Below are positions 58,070 to 64,000 of a stretch of 64,000 nucleotides of DNA, piece by piece. This DNA comes from Bacteroides sp. (GTDB taxonomy: Bacteria > Bacillota > Clostridia > Oscillospirales > Acutalibacteraceae). The notes under the pieces are model-generated. The model did no database searches. It was given only the letters and a program-made list of their open reading frames with translations, and had not been told where the DNA came from. Each line of letters begins with the position of its first letter. Position 1 is the stretch's first letter. Position numbers and translations under genes: made by a program. The stretch is taken from NCBI GenBank assembly GCA_023665085.1, contig JAMPEQ010000007.1, forward strand, positions 62,001 to 126,000. The letters are read 5' to 3'.

Positions 58070-59017
58070 ATGCATCTTCTTAATATTGACAAAGATAATT
58101 ACATAGGTCAGGCAGATCCTTTTATACTTGAATCAAAAGGCAGATATTACATTTATACAACAGGTCATGACGGAGTATACGCTTACCATTCAGATAAATT
58201 ATTTGACGGATGGGAATTTGCAGGCAGAGTTATGACGATGGCTGATCACAAGGCCTTCTGGGCACCAAGTGTTATTGAGCTTGACGGCAAATATTATATG
58301 TACAACTCAATTGAAATCTACAACGACACTCCTGACAAGGGAGGTCACAGAGGAGCTATGTTTGTATCGGAATCAGAAAATCCTCTTGGTCCGTTTACAA
58401 ACACCACACAGCTTCTTCATCCATTCTCCATAGATTCGCATGTTGTTAAAAATGAAAGCGGACTATATATTTTCTATTCAACAAACCGTTTTGACGGAGA
58501 CAGAATAGGAACATATATTGTTGTAGACAAAATGACAGATCCTTATCACGTTGAGGGTAATCCCTCTACAGTTGTTGTGCCTACACTTGATGAGGATATC
58601 TACAGAAGAGACAGATATAAAAAAGGTCAGCACTGGCATACAATTGAGGGAGCATTCTATTTTAAAGAAGGTGACTGGCAGTATGTCATGTATTCAGGCA
58701 ACTGCTTTGAACAGCCTACCTACTATATTGGCTATGCCAGAGCTAAGACCAATGAAACTAACTTGAGAAAAATTAAATTTGAAAAATATCCTGATGACAA
58801 CACATATTTCCCTGTACTTTCCGCAAATGATTTTGAAGAAGGCACAGGTCACCATTCAATGATAAAAAAAGATGGTCAGTGGTATGCAGTGTATCACGCA
58901 AGAGACTATGATGACGGGCTTAACGCCAATGCATTTGATGCACGCAATGCAAGAATCTGCAAACTTAATGTTAAGGACGGAATCATTACCGCCGAGAGAT
59001 ATAAGGATAAAATATAA
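58070..59017 (+). CDS. Glycoside hydrolase family 43-type enzyme
   Basis: A 315-residue five-bladed beta-propeller hydrolase with no signal peptide, so intracellular. The catalytic base Asp is in GQADPFILES. FWAPSVIELDGKYYMYNS follows, and the general-acid Glu is probably in TIEGAFYFKEGDW. Members act as beta-xylosidases or alpha-L-arabinofuranosidases; substrate is not determined here. ATG 58070 is chosen because GGAGG is at 58060-58064. It fits with the two GH30 genes and uxuA as part of plant polysaccharide use. Confidence 0.85.
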   Translation: MHLLNIDKDNYIGQADPFILESKGRYYIYTTGHDGVYAYHSDKLFDGWEFAGRVMTMADHKAFWAPSVIELDGKYYMYNSIEIYNDTPDKGGHRGAMFVSESENPLGPFTNTTQLLHPFSIDSHVVKNESGLYIFYSTNRFDGDRIGTYIVVDKMTDPYHVEGNPSTVVVPTLDEDIYRRDRYKKGQHWHTIEGAFYFKEGDWQYVMYSGNCFEQPTYYIGYARAKTNETNLRKIKFEKYPDDNTYFPVLSANDFEEGTGHHSMIKKDGQWYAVYHARDYDDGLNANAFDARNARICKLNVKDGIITAERYKDKI

Positions 59018-59120
59018 GCTTTGTATGCGACTGCACATAGTGCGTAAAATAAGCAATAAAAAGTGGCTGCAGTCAAAATTTTGTACGTAAGCATTAATAG
59101 GTTCCGGTACAACAACCGAC

Positions 59121-59155
59121 AAACTCCCGATAGGCAAAAGCCTATCGGGAGTTTT
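59121..59155. terminator. Bidirectional terminator
   Basis: A 15-bp perfect stem (59121-59135 with 59140-59154) and AAAA loop, between the GH43 gene on plus and tagD on minus. The stretch 59018-59120 holds no recognisable gene. Confidence 0.9.
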
Positions 59156-59221
59156 AGCGCAGAGCAAGGGCAAATCATTCCAATTTAAACCACAATTTGT
59201 ATATCTAATCATTGCCGATGT

Positions 59222-59656
59222 TCATTTTTCATCGGGAAGCTGGTCTACTCCGTTAATTGCCTCTTTCAGCCCCAGATCTTCCTTAATCATTGATGTTGAT
59301 ACACCAGGAGTTCTGTCGAGAAATACTAGCTCGCAGTGCTCCTTGAGATAATCAAATTTATCACTGCCTGCCCAGTCACCGCCCATAACAACGGTATTTA
59401 TATGATATTCTTTAACATCGTTCAGTTTTTGCTCCCAGCTGTTTTCCGGAATAACAAGATCAACATATCTTATAGCCTCAAGCATTTTTTTTCTTGTTTC
59501 GTAGGTGTGATATGCTTTTTTGCCCTTGCCTGCATTGAATTCATCTGTAGAAAGGGCCACAACCAGATAATCTCCCATTGCCTTCGCTCTTTGCAAGAGT
59601 CTGATATGACCGTAATGGAGTAAATCGAAAGTTCCATAGGTTAAAATTCTTTTCAT
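59222..59656 (-). CDS. tagD: Glycerol-3-phosphate cytidylyltransferase
   Basis: A 144-residue nucleotidyltransferase that makes CDP-glycerol for teichoic acid or related glycerol-phosphate polymers. It shows the HxGH motif in GTFDLLHYGHIRLL, the ENSWEQK segment, and the C-terminal RTPGVSTSMIK (RTxGxST motif). Length as expected. It stands alone between terminator and tcdA, with no tagB/F-type glycerophosphotransferase beside it. Confidence 0.92.
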   Translation of the reverse strand: MKRILTYGTFDLLHYGHIRLLQRAKAMGDYLVVALSTDEFNAGKGKKAYHTYETRKKMLEAIRYVDLVIPENSWEQKLNDVKEYHINTVVMGGDWAGSDKFDYLKEHCELVFLDRTPGVSTSMIKEDLGLKEAINGVDQLPDEK

Positions 59657-59719
59657 AATTTCAAACTGCCTTTCTGTTAATGAAAATCATTAACATGTTA
59701 AAATAGATTATTAATATTG

Positions 59720-60439
59720 TCAAGATTTATTGTTAGACAAGTCTTTTATAACTTCACCGGCAATAATAAGACCTGCAACAGATGGAACAAAAGCGTTGCT
59801 GGCAGGTATCTGACGTCTGCCCTGTTGTTTTTCATCACTTTCTTCGATGATTTTGTGCGACTCTTCTTTAGAATAAACGACTTTCAACCCTTTTATGCTG
59901 CGCTTTTTCAGCTCTCTTCTCATAACCTTTGCTAATGGGCATACAGATGTTTTATAAATATCGCTTACCTCAAAAGCAGACGCATCCAGCTTGTTTCCTG
60001 CACCCATTGAGCTGATTATAGGAACACCTGCCCTGTCAGCCTGAACGGCAAGCTCTATTTTACCGCTGACTGTATCAATAGCATCAACAATATAATCATA
60101 TTTGCTTAAATCAAATTCCAAAGAATTGTCAGGAGCGTAAAAAGCATTTATAGCATTAACCTTTATATTTGGATTAATGTCGAGTATTCGTTCCTTTGCG
60201 ACATCAACCTTAAATCTGCCTATGGTGCTGTGAAGGGCAATAATCTGGCGGTTTATATTTGTAAGGCTGATGGTGTCGTTATCAATAACATCTATACTGC
60301 CGATTCCGCTTCTTGCCAGTGCCTCAACGGCATAACCGCCGACTCCGCCGACTCCGAATACTGCTACTGAGGAACTCTGCAGGCGGTTTATGGCATCTGC
60401 TCCAAGCATCATACGAATTCTTGTAAACTGATCCGTCAT
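59720..60439 (-). CDS. tcdA: tRNA threonylcarbamoyladenosine dehydratase (TcdA/ThiF family)
   Basis: A 239-residue E1-like ATP-dependent enzyme that cyclises t6A37 of tRNA to ct6A. Nucleotide-binding GVGGVGGYAVEALARSG; the ThiF-family Asp/Arg residues in TNINRQ; and MGAGNKLDASAFEVSDIYKT, typical of TcdA. Start at 60439 (MTDQFTRIRMMLG), with AGGTG before it. It is 10 bp after the Rrf2 regulator and so probably in the same transcript. Confidence 0.88.
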   Translation of the reverse strand: MTDQFTRIRMMLGADAINRLQSSSVAVFGVGGVGGYAVEALARSGIGSIDVIDNDTISLTNINRQIIALHSTIGRFKVDVAKERILDINPNIKVNAINAFYAPDNSLEFDLSKYDYIVDAIDTVSGKIELAVQADRAGVPIISSMGAGNKLDASAFEVSDIYKTSVCPLAKVMRRELKKRSIKGLKVVYSKEESHKIIEESDEKQQGRRQIPASNAFVPSVAGLIIAGEVIKDLSNNKS

Positions 60440-60449
60440 AGTGCACCTG

Positions 60450-60887
60450 CTAAATACAATATTTATCAGCACCAAGCTGATTGCTGTTATCAATAATATC
60501 CTGTAAGGTAATATTATCAAGATAATCTGTAATGACCTTGTAAAGACCTGTCCACATAGGTAAAGTCATGCAGGATTCACTTTTACTGCAGTAATTTATT
60601 TCGTCATCAAGGCATGCAACAGGTGCAAGACTTCCTTCTGTAATACGCAAAACATCACCGACGGTGTATTTATCAGGCTCCTTTGCAAGCATATATCCGC
60701 CCTGAAAGCCTCTTGTAGTTCTGAGTATTCCGGATTTATTTAAAAGGGGAACAATCTGTTCAAGATATTTTTTTGAAATCCCCTGTCTTTCCGCTATGTC
60801 TTTAAGTGCAACATAGCCATCCTTTTGATTTTCTGCAAGATCAAGCATTAGCCTGAGTGCATATCTGCCTTTTGTTGATATTTTCAT
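60450..60887 (-). CDS. Rrf2-family transcriptional regulator, IscR-like
   Basis: A 145-residue winged-helix regulator (MKISTKGRYALRLMLDLA). Three cysteines in the loop CLDDEINYCSKSESC match the three Fe-S ligands of IscR-type sensors, so it may respond to iron-sulfur status. The usual clostridial partners iscS/iscU are not adjacent; tcdA follows instead. Start at 60887; upstream in-frame codons lack a Shine-Dalgarno. A promoter lies directly upstream. Confidence 0.85.
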   Translation of the reverse strand: MKISTKGRYALRLMLDLAENQKDGYVALKDIAERQGISKKYLEQIVPLLNKSGILRTTRGFQGGYMLAKEPDKYTVGDVLRITEGSLAPVACLDDEINYCSKSESCMTLPMWTGLYKVITDYLDNITLQDIIDNSNQLGADKYCI

Positions 60888-60927
60888 AATTAAACAGTCC
60901 TTCTGATAATCTGTTAATCTAATGCCT

Positions 60928-60956
60928 AGTATATCATAGGCTTTATAAGTTTTCAA
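60928..60956 (-). promoter_or_regulatory. Promoter of the Rrf2-type regulator
   Basis: On the minus strand TTGAAA (60951-60956) and TATACT (60928-60933) are 17 bp apart, about 40 nt upstream of the start. The segment over and past the -10 could hold an autoregulatory site, but no clear operator is seen. Confidence 0.65.
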
Positions 60957-61042
60957 GATGTTGTTAATAATTTCAGTTTACCTGTAACACTTTTTATAAC
61001 TACACATAGGATAGTGTAGAAAACAGAAAAGGAGGTTGTGTT

Positions 61043-61183
61043 ATGGGTTGCGGATGCAATGGATTCGGTGGTGGCTGTAACGGTTCATCATGGATTATCA
61101 TTCTTATTATCATCCTTCTCCTTTGCGGAGGCTGCGGCGGCAGCTGTGGCTGTGGTAATAATGACTGTGGCTGTGGATGCTGA
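61043..61183 (+). CDS. 46-residue Cys/Gly-rich membrane micropeptide (YjcZ-like layout)
   Basis: Too short for most gene callers. MGCGCNGFGGGCNGSSW is followed by a hydrophobic helix (IIILIIILLL, residues about 18-27) and a Cys/Gly-rich tail ending in CGCGC. Ten of the 46 residues are cysteine. AAAAGGAGG lies 7 nt before the ATG, a very strong Shine-Dalgarno, and a terminator follows at 61251. The layout (Gly-rich N-terminus, one membrane helix) recalls the short YjcZ/SscA sporulation peptides of Bacilli, here with many cysteines. Possible spore-coat or metal-binding role; unproven. Confidence 0.7.
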   Translation: MGCGCNGFGGGCNGSSWIIILIIILLLCGGCGGSCGCGNNDCGCGC

Positions 61184-61250
61184 TTATTACAGCGTAATAA
61201 CTGCATAGACAGAGAGTGACAAATTTAATTTTTCAGTCTTTGCCAAAAAA

Positions 61251-61288
61251 AGAAGCACATGGCTTTGTCCGTGTGCTTCTGTCTTTAT
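61251..61288 (+). terminator. Terminator behind the micropeptide gene
   Basis: AGAAGCACA (61251-61259) pairs with TGTGCTTCT (61272-61280), followed by GTCTTTATTT. Confidence 0.75.
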
Positions 61289-61381
61289 TTAACTCTTAAT
61301 CCTATTAATCTGTTTACTGTTCAGCAGCGTGCTATTAAATCAATAAACATTGCTTTTATCATGTTATCACCCTAATAAACC

Positions 61382-61417
61382 ATAAGGATTTCCCAATATG
61401 CAACAGGAAATCCTTAT
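61382..61417 (-). terminator. Hairpin behind typA
   Basis: A 12-bp perfect stem (61382-61393 with 61406-61417) lies 8 bp after the typA stop; the T-run on the minus strand is interrupted. Confidence 0.7.
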
Positions 61418-61425
61418 AATAATTA

Positions 61426-63249
61426 TTATTTTTTTCTGCTTTCTGCCTTAAGACGCAGTGATTTGTCAAGAATTGTTTTGCGGAGTCGAATAGACTTAGG
61501 CGTTACTTCAAGAAGCTCATCATCAGCAAGAAATTCCATACTCTGCTCAAGAGAAAGAGTTGTCGGAGGAACAAGCTTAAGTGCTTCGTCAGATCCGCTG
61601 GCACGGGTATTGGTAACATGCTTTTTCTTGCAGACATTGCATACAATATCCTCATCCTTAGCACATTCGCCGACAATCATACCCTCATAAACCTCAACAC
61701 CGGGACCTAAAAAGAGCTTGCCCCTGTCCTGAGTATTCCAGAGTCCGTAGCCTGTAGTTGTGCCTGTTTCATGAACTACAATTGAACCTCGGCTTCTTGT
61801 GGCAATATCACCCTTAAACTCTTCATAGCCTACAAAGAGCTGATTCATAATACCGTTGCCGTTGGTATCGGTAAGGAATTCACTGCGGTAGCCAATAAGT
61901 CCGCGTGAAGGAATTTTTATTTCAAGGTGTGTCATACCTGTTGAACGGGTATCCATATTTTCTATTTCACCCTTACGTGAGCAAAGCTTTTCCATAACAG
62001 CACCGACATATTCTTCAGGCACTTCAATAATAGCAAGCTCAACAGGCTCAAGCTTCTGTCCGTTTTCACCCTTTTTAAGAATAACCTGTGGACGTGAAAC
62101 CTGAAACTCATAATTTTCTCTTCTCATAGTTTCAATAAGAATCGAAAGGTGAAGCTCTCCCCTGCCCGACACCTTAAAGGTATCCATAGAATCCGTTTCT
62201 TCAACTCTCATAGAAACATTGGTTTCAACTTCTTTAAACAATCTGTCACGCAGATTGCGTGAGGTCACATATTTTCCCTCTCTGCCTGCAAATGGTGAGT
62301 CGTTAACAATAAAATTCATTGAAATTGTAGGCTCATCAATCTTTACAAACGGAAGCGGTTCAATATTATCCGGATCACAGGCTGTTTCGCCTATATTAAG
62401 ATCAGCTATGCCGGAAACACAAATTAAATCGCCGAATTTTGCTTCAGCAGAATCAACACGTTTTAAGCCTTCAAACTGATAAATTTTTGAAAATCTTACA
62501 TTCTCCTGAGAGCCATCCTGACGGCAAAGAACATATGGTGTGTTCACCTTTACAGTGCCGCGTTCAACTCTGCCGACACCTATTCTGCCAACATAATCAT
62601 CATATTCAAGAGAACTGAACAGTATCTGCGCAGGCCCGTCGATATCTCCCTCCGGTGAAGGAATATGCTCCAAAATCGCATCAAGAAGAGGTCTCATATC
62701 ACCTTCGCGAACAGATGGATCAAGGCTTGAATAGCCATCTCTTGCAGAGGCATAAACTACAGGAAATTCAATTTGATCATCGTCAGCACCAAGCTCAATA
62801 AACAAATCAAGAACCTCGTCAACAACCTCTTCAGGTCTTGCACCCTCACGGTCAACCTTATTTACAACAACAAGAGGTTTTTTATGTAAACCGAGTGCTT
62901 TTTTCAGCACAAAACGTGTCTGGGGCATACAGCCTTCAAATGCGTCTACAAGGAGTAAAACACCATCAACCATTGTAAGAATACGCTCAACCTCACCGCC
63001 AAAATCAGCATGACCGGGAGTATCAACAATATTTATTTTTGTATCCTTATAATGAATTGCTGTATTTTTTGATAGAATGGTAATTCCTCTTTCTTTTTCA
63101 AGGTCATTAGAGTCCATTACCCTTTCCTGTACTGCCTCGTTGTCACGAAAAATACCGCTTTGATGAAGCATCTCATCAACCAATGTGGTTTTGCCATGGT
63201 CAACGTGGGCTATAATTGCTATATTTTTTATATCTTTTCTAATACTCAA
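61426..63249 (-). CDS. typA: GTPase TypA/BipA
   Basis: A 607-residue ribosome-associated translational GTPase. G1 AHVDHGKT, G3 DTPGHADFGGEV and G4 NKVDREGA are present, followed by the EF-G-like domains and the TypA-specific C-terminal region. TTG at 63249 is chosen because AGGTG sits 6 nt before it; an in-frame GTG at 63258 would overlap that Shine-Dalgarno. It is needed for growth at low temperature or under stress in other bacteria. Not obviously operonic with glnS, from which it is separated by 28 bp on the same strand. Confidence 0.95.
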   Translation of the reverse strand: MSIRKDIKNIAIIAHVDHGKTTLVDEMLHQSGIFRDNEAVQERVMDSNDLEKERGITILSKNTAIHYKDTKINIVDTPGHADFGGEVERILTMVDGVLLLVDAFEGCMPQTRFVLKKALGLHKKPLVVVNKVDREGARPEEVVDEVLDLFIELGADDDQIEFPVVYASARDGYSSLDPSVREGDMRPLLDAILEHIPSPEGDIDGPAQILFSSLEYDDYVGRIGVGRVERGTVKVNTPYVLCRQDGSQENVRFSKIYQFEGLKRVDSAEAKFGDLICVSGIADLNIGETACDPDNIEPLPFVKIDEPTISMNFIVNDSPFAGREGKYVTSRNLRDRLFKEVETNVSMRVEETDSMDTFKVSGRGELHLSILIETMRRENYEFQVSRPQVILKKGENGQKLEPVELAIIEVPEEYVGAVMEKLCSRKGEIENMDTRSTGMTHLEIKIPSRGLIGYRSEFLTDTNGNGIMNQLFVGYEEFKGDIATRSRGSIVVHETGTTTGYGLWNTQDRGKLFLGPGVEVYEGMIVGECAKDEDIVCNVCKKKHVTNTRASGSDEALKLVPPTTLSLEQSMEFLADDELLEVTPKSIRLRKTILDKSLRLKAESRKK

Positions 63250-63277
63250 TCTTTTCACCTGATTCTATATAGATTAG

Positions 63278-64000
63278 TTATTTTTTTATTTTAAAGCCGT
63301 CACGCAAAGCAACAGTTCTGTTGAACACCGGCATATCGTCGGTTGAATCCTGATCCTTGCAGAAATATCCATTTCTCATAAACTGATATTTCTTTCCAAC
63401 CTCACAGCCTGCCACAGCCTTTTCAATGAATCCGTTCTTTTCAACAAGTGAATCAGGATTAAGATTATCCTCAAAAGAGCTTACACCCTCCTCATCACTT
63501 GGATTTTCAACATTAAACAGTCTGTCATAAAGTCTGATTTTTGCAGGAATGTTATCAGCTGCAGATACCCAGTGAATTGTGCCCTTAACCTTTCTTCCGT
63601 CAGGAGCATCACCGCCGAGAGTTTCAGGATCATAGGTACAGTGAACACAGCAAACCTCGCCGTTTTCATCAAGATCATATCCTGTGCAGGTTACAAAATA
63701 AGCTTTGTAAAGTCTTACTTCATTGCCAACGAAAAGTCTACGGTATTTTTTGATAGGATCAATCATAAAGTCTTCTTTTTCTATCCAGAGCTCTTTTGAG
63801 AACGGCATAACTCTTGAGCCGTACTCAGCATGATCAGGATGATATTCGCATTCAATATCTTCAATTTTGTCATCAGGATAATTGTCAATAACCAGCTTCA
63901 GCGGATTTATTACTGCCATAGCCCTTGGTGAATTTGCACCAAGATTATCGCGAACACAAGCCTCCAGCAAGGCAAAATCAATTACGCTGTAAGCCTTTGA
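63278..64000 (-). CDS. glnS: Glutaminyl-tRNA synthetase, 3' part (runs off the window)
   Basis: The last 240 residues of GlnRS; the reading frame stays open to the right edge, so the start lies beyond the window. Visible are the end of the catalytic region (AVINPLKLVIDNYP) and the C-terminal anticodon-binding beta-barrel domain (VMPFSKELWIEKEDF, KGTIHWVSAADN, LRDGFKIKK) which reads Gln anticodons. Its substrate tRNA-Gln is encoded twice in this window. Presence of GlnRS means that at least part of Gln-tRNA is made directly. Confidence 0.95.
   Translation of the reverse strand, partial: SKAYSVIDFALLEACVRDNLGANSPRAMAVINPLKLVIDNYPDDKIEDIECEYHPDHAEYGSRVMPFSKELWIEKEDFMIDPIKKYRRLFVGNEVRLYKAYFVTCTGYDLDENGEVCCVHCTYDPETLGGDAPDGRKVKGTIHWVSAADNIPAKIRLYDRLFNVENPSDEEGVSSFEDNLNPDSLVEKNGFIEKAVAGCEVGKKYQFMRNGYFCKDQDSTDDMPVFNRTVALRDGFKIKK

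Overview
The window looks like a chromosome segment of an anaerobic, spore-forming, low-GC Firmicute, most likely a gut Ruminococcaceae/Oscillospiraceae-type Clostridium. The grounds are AT-rich Firmicutes-style genes, spoVT, yqfC and yqfD, an NADP-type gdhA, many plant-fibre or host-glycan hydrolases, a dockerin-like motif, and a relaxase/VirD4 mobile element of the kind common in these genomes. No 16S gene or other species marker is present, so the genus is inferred.

Region 1 (1-13.1 kb) is the right part of an integrative mobilizable or conjugative element. It holds small accessory genes, a candidate oriT built of three inverted repeats, a ribbon-helix-helix relaxosome protein, a MobL/MobP-type relaxase with Sel1-like repeats, a VirD4-type coupling protein, an excisionase and a tyrosine integrase. 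Between the integrase and the chromosome sits a very AT-rich three-gene cassette (9.96-13.04 kb): a thymidylate-kinase-like P-loop kinase, an unassigned radical SAM protein and an adenosine-deaminase-like hydrolase. This is the best candidate for an undescribed system. Its right edge is fused to a 27-bp relic that encodes the same last eight residues and stop as the integrase, with synonymous changes only, so the locus looks like a scar between two related elements. Two tandem tRNA-Gln(CUG) genes follow.

Region 2 (13.7-29.2 kb, minus strand): a condensation-fold acyltransferase with a membrane partner, a large secreted fn3/Cthe_2159-type surface protein, mfd-pth-hemolysin family genes, a radical SAM/SPASM-like protein, a GH2 beta-galactosidase and a sugar-phosphate transferase.

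Region 3 (29.4-45.3 kb): a lipoprotein with a heterodimeric ABC exporter, secA, an AAA-CYTH fusion, an O-antigen-type ABC permease without an adjacent ATPase, aroK/aroE, acpP, glpK, a malate/L-lactate dehydrogenase family gene and malic enzyme. An IS200-type insertion lies between the malic enzyme gene and what appears to be its terminator.

Region 4 (45.3-59.0 kb): an unexplained GC-richer stretch with three hairpins, a membrane-anchored GH30, an SDR and uxuA (hexuronate catabolism), yqfD-yqfC, gdhA, spoVT, a YitT/YczE-type membrane protein, a second GH30 fused to leucine-rich repeats, bioY with a BirA-like operator, and a GH43. The GH30s, GH43 and uxuA together fit breakdown of glucuronic-acid-containing polysaccharide.

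Region 5 (59.2-64 kb): tagD, tcdA, an IscR-type Rrf2 regulator, a 46-residue Cys/Gly-rich membrane peptide gene, typA and the 3' part of glnS, which runs off the window.
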